A DNA stretch of 64,000 nucleotides, taken from contig CM065804.1 in assembly GCA_033398695.1 (NCBI GenBank), positions 124,987,501-125,051,500 on the forward strand, given 5' to 3'. Shown piece by piece: positions 32,415 through 43,373 of this stretch. The notes beneath the pieces are model-generated. The model had not been told where the DNA came from and searched no databases. It saw only the letters and a program-made list of their open reading frames with translations. Numbering within the stretch: position 1 is the stretch's first letter; every line of letters starts with the position of its first letter. Position numbers and translations under genes: made by a program. The DNA comes from Orobanche coerulescens. Taxonomy: Eukaryota > Streptophyta > Magnoliopsida > Lamiales > Orobanchaceae.

Positions 32415-32548
32415 GATGTGAGGTTTTAACCTGTTGCTTTCCCTGGCAACTCTGAAACAAATGTGCGCTTAGATTTGTTTGATGTGAGGTTTTAACCTTT
32501 TGCTTTCCCTGGTAACTCTGATCACAAATGTGCGCTTAGATTTGCTTA
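32415..32548. repeat. About 66-bp tandem duplication
   Basis: GATGTGAGGTTTTAACCT starts copies at 32415 and 32481, each running through TGTGCGCTTAGATTTG. The copies differ by a few bases. It lies in the intron between exons 32245 and 33062. Confidence 0.85.
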
Positions 32549-33061
32549 GAGTCTTTACTTGTGTTATCTTCTTTTCTACCTGGAAATATTGAAGTGAGAG
32601 GAAAACTATAAAAATCACTTAAAAGAATCCAGTGGAAAATCTTGAAAATGTTAAACTGTCGTTAGCAGTAAAAGAAATGTTCAACTCTTACACAAGGAAG
32701 TTGTTCAAGGGTAATAGTTATTGAATTGGATCATAGAGATTCCTCTTTCCTTTGACATTGTTTTTCGTAAAACTACCAGCAAAACTGGCCAGAGTATATG
32801 GCTATTCTTAAAGTGTCCATGAGATCATCAAGAACCTGATCCCATTCCACCACCACTTGGGTTGATGCTTTTACTATTTTTACTAGATGTGGAACATCCA
32901 TTAGAGTTGTTTACCTTCATTACAAAATGATGAATTATACTTCTATAATTTGTTGAGGTCGATTTGCTGTTAATTCGTATTTATTGTATAATTTCTCCAT
33001 CATTGTCTTTGTACCTAATCCCCTGATACTGGAAAGATATGCTTTTACTTCTCCGGAACAG

Positions 33062-33121
33062 GGGTGTATTCCTCATGAGGCTGAGGCTGCTCTTCGTCAG
33101 TGCATATCTACTTTTCAGGAG
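33062..33121 (+). CDS. TPR gene exon (20 codons)
   Basis: Acceptor GGAACAG, donor GAG|GTACAT. Encodes GCIPHEAEAALRQCISTFQE, whose AEAALRQCIS is a TPR second-helix pattern. Phase 0 at both ends. Confidence 0.8.
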
Positions 33122-33354
33122 GTACATACTACTACTTGATATATGAAAAGATACACGTAGTAGCCTTTGACTTGTTTATCTTGAAAAATCCAGGAAGCTC
33201 CATCTCTGCCTAGCAGTTTATTATTGCAGTGTGATTTTGGGTACTGGTCTAATTTGTTGTGTTAGTTTCGGGTAGGTGAAGGAGAAACACAGGGATGTTG
33301 GATATTTATAACTTTGATCACTGTTATTACTATTTCCTTTTTTTTTTGGTGCAG

Positions 33355-33534
33355 TTTGGGTCTGAATATTTGATATCTGATTTCCCTCAAGTAAAAGCCG
33401 AGTATCTGTCATGTTTAAAGCGCCTGGATTACCTGACAAGCAAGGGGACGGCAGGGCAAGTCCGCATGGCTAAAGAAATAAAACGTGAAATCCAGCGCGT
33501 CCAAAGTGAATTATCAAATGCTAAAAAGACCTGA
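33355..33534 (+). CDS. TPR gene terminal exon
   Basis: Acceptor GTGCAG after a pyrimidine-rich tract. Encodes 59 residues from FGSEYLISDFPQVKAEYLSC to a Lys-rich coiled end (MAKEIKREIQRVQSELSNA) and TGA at 33532-33534. The charged heptad-like C-terminus suggests a short coiled coil. AT-rich sequence with AATAAT follows at 33559, a possible weak polyadenylation context. Confidence 0.85.
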   Translation, partial: FGSEYLISDFPQVKAEYLSCLKRLDYLTSKGTAGQVRMAKEIKREIQRVQSELSNAKKT

Positions 33535-35051
33535 GCAGCAACTTTGCTTTTGTTGAAATAATACATTTTCTACGCAATAATCCTCAAAAAAGAATTGGAT
33601 TTTCTTGCAGTTTAGTTGATCAATTTCAGTGGAATTGGGACATTGGATTGACCTGGACCGGAACTTTATGTTGAGATTAGAAGTATTTCTTGTAAATTAG
33701 CATACAGTTCCGGTCAAGATCTAGGATAAGTAGGTCGAGCCAAAGCTCCAAGAATTTTGACAAAATTTCTGACGACACTATGGCCATCTTTGATATCCGG
33801 TTAAAGATCTTGGCTATCATATAAGAAAATATTGAAGATAATTTTGGCTAGGATATTACAAGCATCTAACCATGTTGCAAAACGTATATGAAGATTACAA
33901 AACACCATGAATTGTGATCAAGAGATCTTACTAATTTTAGTTGAGAAGTCTTGCGAGTTCCAACATGTTACTCTTTTAGCCCTTGTAAAATTCAATCAAA
34001 ACGTGCCGAATTCTTGTCATTTGGCCTTTTTAGGGTCAGGCAGTCTTCGGACAGACAATCTCCTATACTATTGAAATTTTAATCAAAATGGATTAGAATT
34101 TTATTGGTTATCTATAACTTACAGGTATGCGATATGATGAAACTATTTGTGATACGCTAGACCTCTTATATCCCTAGAACTTAAGTCAAATCAATTAGAA
34201 TAATGGTTATCCTATGTAGGGGGTCGACGATGGTGATGGATTGTATCGTCTTAAAATTGTATTACATTGTATTGTAATTTTATAAAACAAAACTTACATT
34301 TATGATTGTAAGTTCTTTTTTTGTTCGATCCTTATACGACGGTGTTTGCCAAAACGACATATTTTTAGGGTGTGCATAATGTAAGTTACGGCGTTTCATC
34401 TATTTGACAATACAAAACCCATTTCACTATTTAGGTATATGCGAGTTTTTTTAGAAAAATAACCATTTTTTGTTATTATGTATTATAAGCTTGACAATTC
34501 TTTTTATAAAAGAATTTATTGTAAATCAAACTTATCATTTTATAAAATTAGAAATCTGTGTCATGATGGCATTGTGGCGGTACTACAGTGGCGGTACTAT
34601 AATTGAATTAAAATAATTAAGTTGTCAAATTATCTTATTAGAAAAAAATACGTTGCCTCCCAAAAATCTATTGGCGGCCAGCTGAAAAGAAGGCCAGCAA
34701 AGAAAGGGAAAAAATAAAATGGCTGACCGCCTGCCGGCGATCCTGCGCCGCCGAAAAGCACGTCAATTAGAAAAAGGACAATAGAGAAAGAAAACTTGCC
34801 CTCAAGTGGCCAACGGCGGGCGAATAATGAAATTAAAAAAGTTCGGCCATCGGCCCAATGGAAAGTATAGTGGCGGGCTTGGCGTAAAAAAATTGTAGGT
34901 CGTCGGAGTCCAAAAAGCGAAAAAAAAGCCCTTGTTAAGCCCCCTCCCCTCGGAAGGACACAAGCCGACGAGCATGTCGAAGGAAAAATAAGAAATTTAC
35001 CTGGCCGACATAAAGCAGGACGAGTCTGGCGTTAAAAAGAGAGCCGACCGC
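33535..35051. other. Intergenic sequence downstream of the TPR gene
   Basis: No gene seen. 33535-34560 is ordinary AT-rich 3' flank. 34560-35050 is GC-richer with repeated GGCGG/GGCCA words and no open frame of note; it may be transposon-derived, but I do not recognise it. Confidence 0.5.
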
Positions 35052-36342
35052 TGATATCACGCCCCTACACCGGGGTTAGACGAGAACACGACAGTCAACA
35101 TAATAAATAACGTTTGTGATAATAAATTCTAGTAAAACATACATGTGCCAGATCTTAGCCCGATGAACTAAGACTGGTTTTGATTCGATAAAAGAAATAT
35201 TCAAGAGTACAATGGAACTATTACATCAAGTACAAAAGAGTACAGCAAAAATCAGAGTATAGTTTTGACACATGAATAAAAGAAATGTTAAACGCAGAAT
35301 CATGAATCCTATGTCCTGGCAGTACTTGAGGTCAGTCTTCACTTCTTCCCATTATCTGCCTCTTCTTCCTCTTCGTCTCTTCATCTAGTGGTTTTAGAAA
35401 AAAATCGAAGTGGGGTGAGAATAATATATTCTCAGTGATTTGGGTTTGAGTATTTTACGAGTTTATGAATGTATATTTCTTTTTGAAACATCATATATTT
35501 TCTCCCATATTTGAAAATAATATATTGTTAATAATTGGTGCAAGTTTTTAAAAAGAATACAATGAATTATAACATTATTATACAGTCAATCTCCATAGAT
35601 TGCTATTGAGTATGATGATGTACGGCGTCGATCGCCTAGTGAATATTTAGCTTCGGGAGGTCGTCTATATGACTAAATCCCTTAGCCTCCTTATAACATC
35701 TTAGACCGTTACCAGTGTTTGGCCTTTGACTATCGCCACGACCTTTGGTTTAGTGACCATAGCCTTGGGTGTTTGTTGGACCGTCACTATAGCATTGGCC
35801 TTTGAGCTTATCGCTCTCACGCTTGGGGACGTGCTACTTTATTTCTTATTTGGGCTCGATATGTCCTTAGCTTGGGTCTATGCCCGGATCATAATCGCGA
35901 ATACACCCCGAATCCACGACCCAGTCACCTTAGGAATACTCCGTCCTTTGGCTTCAAGGGAATAGGATATGATGGTAGCTTTGCCTAGAACCGCAGCCAC
36001 GCTGCTCAATTTATGACTTAGACTAACCGCCCCTTAGTGTGTATAGATAGAAAAAGGGACTCTAGAGGTACTCGTACGGATTCTAGGGGTGGCTCCCGCC
36101 CGTAGGTCGTAGCACCTAGCTTCGCACATCACTTACTACATATTTCTGTTGATTAACAATTAATGTCGTGATTAACAATTATCATGCATATTATAAGATG
36201 TCATATATTTATTTGATAATAAATGGACTTAAGTAATTTAGAGAAATTAATTCAACCGGTTGGTGATCAGATGTCCAATATGTGTTTTTCAATAAGTTTT
36301 TATGATAAACTCATAAACTTGAATAGTACCGCTACAGAGTAT

Positions 36343-36564
36343 TTATACGTCCGAAAATTATGTACTTTGTTGCCAAAAGTCTGTTATGATGTAAGGATTG
36401 AAAGTCAGAAATTGCATGCAAGTTTTACTTGGCAGAAATTATAATTATGCCCTTCCTACTTTTAAGTATTATTATTATTATTTTTTTTTTTTTGAATAAA
36501 AGTGAATTGAATTACATAAAAATCATTCCTAATTGTTTGAGGTGAAAATCATAATCCTACGCCC

Positions 36565-36604
<40 letters not shown>

Positions 36605-37170
36605 AATTGTATGAAGTTGGATGATTGGGTACGAATGGGTTATACGTCCGAAAATTACGAACTTTATTGCGAAAAGTCCGTTATGATATAGCAATTAAAG
36701 GTCAAAAGTCGTATGAAAGTTCTACCTTTTGAAAATTAGACTTCTTCCCTTCCGAGTTTTAAGTATTATTTATTATTTTTACTAAAATGTTATAAATTTG
36801 ACTAAGTCGAAACGGATTGATTATACGTCCGAAAATTATGAACTGAAAAGTCTGTTATGATATTGGGATTAAAGGTCAGAAGTTGTATGAAAGTTCTACC
36901 TTTTGAAAATTATACTTCTGCCCTTTCGGGTTTTAAGTATTATTTATTATTTTTACTAAAATATTATAAATTTGATTAAGTCGAAATGGATTGATTATAC
37001 GTCCGAAAATTTCAAACTTTATTGCGAAAAGTTCATTATGATGTGAGGAATTGAGGTCCTAAGTTTCTTGGAGTTTTTTTCCTCCATAAATTACTGTGTC
37101 ATTCCGAAATTTAAGTACTATTATTTTTATTTAGTTTTGTCTTATAACTTTGATTAATTCGTTTAGATTC
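36343..37170. repeat. About 175-180-bp tandem repeats, three to five copies
   Basis: TTATACGTCCGAAAATTA starts at 36343, 36640, 36821 and 36995, spaced 297, 181 and 174 bp. The first copy is stretched by a poly-T tract and an ATT microsatellite. A decayed fifth copy may follow near 37165. Each unit includes GAACTTTATTGCGAAAAGT, TGAAAGTTCTACCTTTTG and TTTAAGTATTATTTATT. Confidence 0.85.
36565..36602. repeat. (TTA)n microsatellite
   Basis: About 12 TTA/ATT units within the first copy of the 175-bp tandem repeat. Confidence 0.9.
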
Positions 37171-37330
37171 ATTTTAGCTCCAAACGTTATAAATTCAGTT
37201 GCGTTTTGATCCTTAAGACTTGTACTTTAGGATTCTATTCACTTTAGGATTTTATTCTTTCTGAAATTATAATTCTATCCCTTAATTATGTCTTAATTGA
37301 GATTTTAATAATCGGGTCATAACTCTTTCT

Positions 37331-38295
37331 TCTTGTCGGACTGACTTCAAATTTTTGGGATAAGTTCCTTATATTATTATGAGTCCAGTCACTTCAATTT
37401 TTCTGGAAATTTTATTTTCGAAACAGTAAGTTTGTGAAATTTATAGTTTTGGTCCCCAATTCTAGAAAAATTCATTTTTTTGCCCCAACATTCTATTTTA
37501 ATGAATTCTGATTTAGGTGAAATTTTATACTCCCTACATCCCATGAGAGTGCGCTCACTCTTTATGAGCATGTATTTTAATAAAAGTTAGGTAGTGGCGG
37601 ATTTGAGTGGAGAAACGGTCCCATTTTTTATTGTAAGGGTATACCAATTATTGTTGTTTATTAATTAAAGGATAAATGGTGTGACCCATCCTTGATATTA
37701 TTGTAAATAAATTGAAAAGGTGAAGTAAAAGTACAAATGGTATTTTCTAAAAAATAGAACGTGCACACTCTTGTGGGACGGACGAAAATGGCAAAGTGAG
37801 CATATTCTTGCGGGACAGGGGGGGTAGATAACTTATTTATGATATTATAAGACAATTTTTTTTGAAAGTCCAGAATTAAGAGTTTTATCAAATTTGTCTA
37901 TTAATCACCTCCATTTGACCTACTATAGTGAACTCTTCGATTCTTAATTTGATTAGTGAAAATTCCCGGTAATTAATCAATCTTCTACCATAGTCCAATA
38001 TTGTATTCATATATTTTGGAAATTTTAATCCCCAAAGGTCAGATTTGCCATATTCAACCAAAATTTTCATCAATGACATAATTTGCTCAACCAATCAAAG
38101 TATGTCAAATTAAAATTCAACAAATACCAAGATCATTACATACATGGCAATAAAATGTCATTTTCATTAAGCATATATAATAGAAGTTATAATATTTGTA
38201 TGCACCATAATATATATTTAACTTGTATTATTTTGATTAAGAGAAAAGAAAGAAATAATTTTACCCACTTGAATGTGTCTTGTTCTTGATGGTGG
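37331..38295. other. AT-rich intergenic sequence
   Basis: No recognisable gene. The 37530-37830 stretch (CTCCCTACATCCCATGAGAG...ACTCTTGTGGGACGGACG) has the words of a Stowaway/Mariner-like MITE of the CTCCCTCCGTCCC type common in plants; ends are not clear. Confidence 0.4.
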
Positions 38296-38911
38296 AAATG
38301 GAAACCTTTATAAATTAATACAGTTGGGACCGAAAAAATATTAATTTCAGAGAGATATTAATTAATCGATAAATTATTAATTTATTAATTTAAAGAGGTA
38401 TTTTATATTCAACCAATTTAAAATTGTTGACAAAGCTTAGAAAAATCCAAAGCTTAGAAGAAATTGTTGATACTATTATTGAAAATCCAATTGAGGATGA
38501 AGCTCAAGATGATACGGTACCATTAGAGCCGGTTATGCGAAAAGAAGCAATAGAAGCATCGAACATCCTTCATAATTTTTTCATGCAGTCAGAGTATACC
38601 ACACAGAGGTTTTAAATGCCGTGAAAAAGTGAGAGATGAGATTCATTTTGATTTGAATTTCAATCGAAAACAATCAATACTAGAGTAATATTTTACTAAG
38701 TTGTCTTAGTTATCTTTGTAATTTTCTGAGATTATTAATTTATGATGTTGATGAGACCCTTGATTTATAAAGGGGTCTCAAAAAAAATTATTATCTTATC
38801 AATTTATCTAAATTATTAATTGACGCTTGGGGCCCAAGTCGGGACCAGAAAAAATATTAATTTTATAGAGGTTATTAATTTATTGAGTTTTAATTTAGAG
38901 AGGTTACACTG
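38296..38911 (+). mobile_element. pogo-like (Tc1/Mariner) DNA transposon remnant
   Basis: Right end AGAGGTTACACTG followed by TA, and the inner words GGGACC(A/G)GAAAAAATATTAATTT and AGAGGTTATTAATTTATTGA, mirrored at the left (AACCTTTATAAATTAATA, GTTGGGACCGAAAAAATATT), fit plant pogo-type elements (TA target). It encloses a short coding remnant at 38424-38615. Most of the transposase is deleted. Confidence 0.7.
38424..38615 (+). pseudogene. pogo-like transposase C-terminal remnant
   Basis: 63 residues: LEEIVDTIIENPIEDEAQDD (about 10-29), then PLEPVMRKEAIEASNILHNF (about 33-52), ending FMQSEYTTQRF. This acidic linker plus helix resembles the C-terminus of plant DDE/CENP-B-like pogo transposases, and it sits between pogo-type ends. 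No catalytic domain remains. Confidence 0.6.
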
Positions 38912-39017
38912 TAAGTAGGGTGTTCTTCACCTCCTCCCCCTTGAGTGGTTTTGCCGATCCAAAGGGTAGTTTTAAGGTATGTTAGTTTCTAATTCAGGAT
39001 TTATAAAATAAAAATTT

Positions 39018-39026
39018 GATATAAGG

Positions 39027-39063
<37 letters not shown>

Positions 39064-39067
39064 CATA
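39018..39067. repeat. (TA)n microsatellite beside the MITE
   Basis: TA run just left of the fold-back MITE; a second TA run (39396-39412) lies just right of it. The MITE may have inserted into a TA microsatellite. Confidence 0.85.
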
Positions 39068-39075
39068 TACAGATG

Positions 39076-39391
39076 GGCACGTTCTATGCAATACCACTAT
39101 TAGATGTAGTACTTTACAGTACTAATTTATGCATGAGTTTTGTACTAATTATGCATGAAATATATGCATTTCGTGCATCAAAATTTCAATGCATTAATTC
39201 TCACAAAAATTTGATGCATATAATCTAATATTTTGATGCATCGATATTTTGATGCAGATATTGCATATTTTAATGCATTGAAATTTTGATGCACGAAATG
39301 CATATATTTCATGCATAATTAGTACAAAAGTCATGCATAAATTAGTACTGTAAAGTACTGCATCTAATATTGGTACTGCATAGAACTTGCC
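39076..39391. mobile_element. Fold-back MITE (316 bp)
   Basis: Nearly the whole element is one inverted repeat: GGCACGTTCTATGCAATACC at the left and GGTACTGCATAGAACTTGCC at the right, then TAGTACTTTACAGTACTAAT and TGCATGAAATATATGCATTT with mirrored partners. The centre is near 39235. Non-coding; it would form a long hairpin and is a plausible small-RNA source. Confidence 0.88.
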
Positions 39392-40364
39392 ACTATATAT
39401 ATATATATATGTGTGAATATGTGATTTCTATGAAAGTAAATACGAATGTAAACTTGAGTTTCGCGAAGAATGATAACAACCATTTCATGTTATATTGTGC
39501 TTAAAATGGATACTAGAAATGAGTAGTTATCCTAGGAATTGTGGAATCGCGTAATATTTGTATTATTCGCTCGTTAGCCTTTTTCATGAATGATGGTGTG
39601 CTGTGTCAAAATGACCTACAGGGTAACCACATGTTACCACGCCACACCATCACGAATAACAACGCACACGATAATCTGTGGCCATGCCCCTTAGCATCGA
39701 CCCCCAGAGGTTTCGCTAAACCATCCCCGGGTGGAAAACCGCTTGTACTAGCATATATATATATATATATATATTATGGTATTTTTTTTTTGTTATCGAG
39801 TGGAGGAGATTACTATGTTTGGTACATATAATAGGTCTCAAGTCAAAGGGCGTGATCAAGTCACATCCCAAGTGTCTTCTTGGAATGTTGATGGAGTGAC
39901 ACCTACACCCCTTTGTCTCCCTCATCCCCACGGTCAACACTCTTTTTTATACAATTCTTTTGGATATTTGTTGTAGTTGTATTTTAATTAAATAAATGGA
40001 AGAGGTATTTGATAATGAGTTGAGTTTGATGTGTTTTTGGGCTTGGTGTAATATTTTAAGCGATATATGGTCTACTAACTAAGTAACCTTAAGTCCATAA
40101 TGACTTCAAGTCCAAAGTTTAAACTATAGGCATATTAATTAAGTTGTATCATCAAATTAGATAGCCAATCGAGATTATAGATTATTCTTAATTTAATCGA
40201 AATAATAAAAATAATTATGTTGTTAAAAATGGTAGGATATTATTTAGCTAACAGGACTATACATAAGGTAAGGACTAAATTTATTTGACAATGAAGTAAT
40301 ATTAAACGTTATTTTATTTATTGAGAATTAATAACCTAATCTACTCACAAAAGAATGGGGTCAC
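39392..40364. other. Intergenic, probably including the 3' LTR of gypsy M
   Basis: No gene. The right end (GGGGTCACA near 40365) lies next to a purine-rich minus-strand tract (AAGGTGGGGTGG), the arrangement expected at the 3' LTR of gypsy M. The left end of that LTR was not found. Another TA run is at 39753-39776. Confidence 0.4.
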
Positions 40365-40480
40365 ACATCCACCCCACCTTGGGAGAATTTAGTCCCCAAA
40401 TTCCTATTCGAATAGTTTTGGGAAATTCTTATTCGTATCTTCCTCTGCTTCCCACGTTGCGTCTTATCCTCGTCGTGGTT

Positions 40481-40738
40481 CTACCATACAACCTTAACCA
40501 ACGGTATCTTCTTGTCTCTTAGCTCGCATGCTTGTTGATCCACGATCCTGATCGGCTTCTCGACATAAGTTAAATCCTCTTTGATTGGTGGTATGTCATG
40601 CGTTAAATCCTCTTTCATTAGTGGTATGTCATGCGTGATGACATGTTTAGGATCCGGATGATATTTCATCAACCTCGAGACATGATATACATCATGCATC
40701 CTAACAAGATCGGTTGGTAGTTCGAGACGATATGCCAA
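40481..40738 (-). pseudogene. gypsy M integrase C-terminal end
   Basis: 85 residues: [20 protein letters not shown] (1-20), [17 protein letters not shown], then a duplicated [11 protein letters not shown] / [11 protein letters not shown] unit and [20 protein letters not shown]. This is the region after the GPY/F module. The short in-frame duplication is unusual. The upstream frame (40740-41030) has stops. Confidence 0.82.
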
Positions 40739-41029
40739 TTTTCCAATCCTTTCTAGGATCTTGAAAGGTCAGACATATCTGGGGCTAATATTTCCTCCTT
40801 TCTTCGTGTTGATTATTCCCTTACATGGTGATACTCGAAGGAATACTTTGTATCATGTCGAATTCAAATCTTTTCTTATCTGATCTGGATAACTTTTCTG
40901 TCAGCTCTGAGCGGTGCAAATCCGTTCCTGAATGACTCGGACTTTATCCATAACATCTTCCACTAGATCAACCCTTGGCATCGGGTTCTGGTTCTGCTTA
41001 GTCCTTGGTGTCCATCGGTCGTCAATCTC

Positions 41030-41638
41030 CTAATGTATTGGTGATCGACACTTTCTCCTGTATAATGCTTTATACGGGGTCATTCCGATAGTTGCCTGAT
41101 AGCTGTTGGTATATGCGAACTCAGCTAAGGGTAGGTGGCAACTCCAGCTTTTCTGAAAATCTAGTGCACATGCTCGTAACATATCCTCAAGGACTTGTAT
41201 CGTTCTCTCGGATTGTTCGTCCGTCTGAGGGTGAACTGCAGTACTGAAACTCAATGTCGTCCCAAATTCCCGATGAAGGCTCTTCAAAAATCTTGAGATA
41301 AATCTGGGGTCACAATCTGATACGATGTCTACAGGTACTCCATGCAGCCTAGCGATTTTCCGGATATACATCTTTGCTAGATTCTGCAGACTATCATTCT
41401 TTCTTATGGGTATGAAGTGGGTTGAATTTGTAAGTCTATCCACGACTACCCAAAATGTGTTATATCCTCTAGTGGTTGTTGGTAAATCCATCACGAAGTC
41501 CATTGTGATTACTTCCCATTTCCATACGGGAATCTCGAGTTGTATCAATCCTGATGGTCTCTGGTGTTCAGCCTTCACTCTTTGACAGGTTAAACTCCTC
41601 ACTATGAATTCTGCTACTTGGTTCTTCATAGTAACCAC
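41030..41638 (-). pseudogene. gypsy M integrase core
   Basis: 202 residues: zinc-site end RSLTCQRVKAEHQRPSGL, catalytic D in ITMDFVMDLPTTTRG, D in VDIVSDCDPRF and E in DEQSERTIQVLEDML. The DDE residues are present. The N-terminal HH part lies beyond the CACTA insertion at 51682-51700. The frame ends at CRSPIH. Confidence 0.88.
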
Positions 41639-41704
41639 CAGTATTGTTTCTTCAGATTCTTATAAATCTTGTTATATCACTACGCCATAGATGGCCTACA
41701 GCAA

Positions 41705-42366
41705 TAAATTTGCATGGTATTGCGAGCTAAAATGTTGCAATAGCTATGCAAAATTTGGCCTACTACAATATTATATTTTGAGTGTTACCTTATATACAAA
41801 TATAGTGTTGCCTTTGTAGCAAAGTGTTACAAGTTGTAACATTTTATGACACAGTGTTGCCGTATATGTACTATTTAAAAAAAACTTCATATTTTTTTAT
41901 GTAAAATTAAAAATAAATAATCTTTTACTTGAGAACTAATTAAGTTTGATTGGAGTAGAGTATGACATTTATTCGAGTGTAATATTTTTTAATTAAATTT
42001 GATATGAACAAATTAAAAAAAATAATATTTATAAAAATAAAACTTAGAAATAATAATGCAAAGTATTTATCTGGATAAAATACAAAATACCAATAATTAT
42101 GTCTCTATTTAGGATCAAACTACAAACCCCAAATTTTCAAGATTGGCAAACTACCACTGACGTTAATAAATGAAATATAATAAATATATAGGTTCATCTT
42201 TTCGCTTTTGAGTAGATAATACCTAACTTTTGCTAAGTGTATTATTTCCTAATATCACTCACAAAAACATCCCTCTCACAAAAACACGGCTCCGATTAGG
42301 GTAACCCTAATATCACTCTCTCAGTCTCTCAATTAAGCTTCAAGGGTTCAATTTGGGTTCAATGAT
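41705..42366. other. CACTA subterminal repeats and leader
   Basis: Repeats of GTGTTGC/AGTGTTAC type at 41720-41870 are the transposase-binding-like subterminal repeats. The rest is AT-rich with TCACTCTCTCAGTCTCTC near 42310; no gene seen. Confidence 0.6.
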
Positions 42367-43137
42367 TGTAATATCCATGAATTTTAATTAGAATTCCGAT
42401 GGTATAAAATTCTTATTTTATTTTATTAATTTTTTTTGACTGCCTAATTAATAGCCAAGAGGAGTTATTAGACACAACCTGTCGTAGACATTTTAATTGA
42501 GATGAGGAGTCGTAGATTAAGACGTTAATTCGTCGAACGGGTTCCGTATTTTGAAATTAAGGAATAATAAAAATGGATTAATTCAGCTAAGCATAGCTAA
42601 AACTTATTTAGTAGTAATTTCTTTGGACCAATTGATGATAGATTAAATTGGTCCATAAGCTAATTTTATAATCGTGGCCTATTTTCTTATTTATTAAAGA
42701 GAAACTTGCATCAGGCTTTTAGAGGTAAAAAGAGGAATTCCCTCTTCTTCCCCCCTCACGCGTCAACGCCCACCAACTCTCATATCTCTCTTCTCATCTT
42801 TCGACTGAGGAACACCGACGGGCGGCGGTTGAGAGACCAGTAGGTGAGGCGGATTCGATCGAAGTGTGCAATTAGACGAGAGCTCAGGGTTCCGGCTCGA
42901 TGCGGAGAATAAAGCTCCAGTTCATGGGGTTCCCCAGATGAAACCGACTTGATTCATGGTGGAGCACGAAAAATCAGAGCTGGCTTCAGTGGGTGGAATT
43001 GGGTTGACTCCTTGTTGGATGTTGGTGCTGGTTCGATTCCCGACAGCCGAACGGATGGTCGATGCTGTTTCAGGGTTTCATAGTGATGCTGAGTGAGAGA
43101 ATCGTGGGGTGGCTCGATTCCAATGACGGGTTTGTTT
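42367..43137 (+). repeat. Gypsy LTR fragment inside the CACTA element
   Basis: Starts TGTAATATCCATGAATTTTA, the forward form of a Tekay-like LTR start, with LTR-like text after it. It continues beyond the copia element at 47829 to about 48180, where a TA microsatellite begins. No 3' end or internal region is seen. The assignment rests on end sequence and style only. Confidence 0.45.
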
Positions 43138-43274
43138 TGTAAATGGTATAACCGAATATGTTTTATTGATTGATTGATACTTGCCATACATCATGGGAAT
43201 ATATACAGATACATGGTACATTCTAGACATGGGCTAGGCCCGATACAAACTATATTACATAGTATGGGCTAACA
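43138..43274 (-). repeat. copia 3' LTR (137 bp)
   Basis: TGTAAATGGTATAACCGAAT...GGGCTAACA, next to the polypurine tract. It matches 47692-47828 by eye. Confidence 0.93.
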
Positions 43275-43373
43275 CTCCCTCTCAGTCGAAGCGGGAGGGC
43301 ACCAAACACCGAGACTGGAGCAAAACTCTTCAAATAATGCGGATGGCAATCCCTTGGTGAAGATATCTGCATA

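Larger units (their letters stand above)
2423..33534 (+). other. Host gene: TPR-repeat protein, 8 visible exons (5' end outside window)
   Basis: Exons at 2423-2500, 9273-9370, 9450-9495, 9860-9987, 13471-13579, 32245-32307, 33062-33121 and 33355-33534 each have AG acceptors and GT donors, and they join without a frame break to a TGA at 33532-33534. The product has helical TPR-like pairs (FAEAEALLRKIL; LREAEELLE; LDKAENLLLN; EAEAALRQCIS). It recalls plant kinesin-light-chain-like TPR proteins, probably a cytosolic scaffold, but I cannot name an orthologue. The first visible exon opens with an acceptor AG, so earlier exons lie left of the window and the ATG at 2423 is internal. Introns are 6.8, 0.08, 0.36, 3.5, 18.7, 0.75 and 0.23 kb. 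The long ones are transposon-filled. Splicing is inferred, not proven. Confidence 0.82.
35052..37330. repeat. LTR-like segment (probable solo or degraded gypsy LTR)
   Basis: Starts TGATATCACGCCCCTACACC, an end form I associate with large plant gypsy LTRs, and continues with typical LTR text (GAAGTGGGGTGAGAATAATA, CTCCCGCCCGTAGGTCGTAG). No opposite end or duplication was identified, so the right limit is a guess. ORFs at 35726-35965 and 36223-36444 show no domain. Confidence 0.45.

Noticed and set aside
35726..35965. Hydrophobic 79-residue ORF resembling a membrane protein
   Set aside because: Lies in LTR-like text with repeated CCTTTG/GCCTTGG words; no homologue recognised.
42954..43187. Minus-strand 77-residue ORF before the copia element
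   Set aside because: Crosses the copia LTR boundary, so it is not a single ancestral frame.
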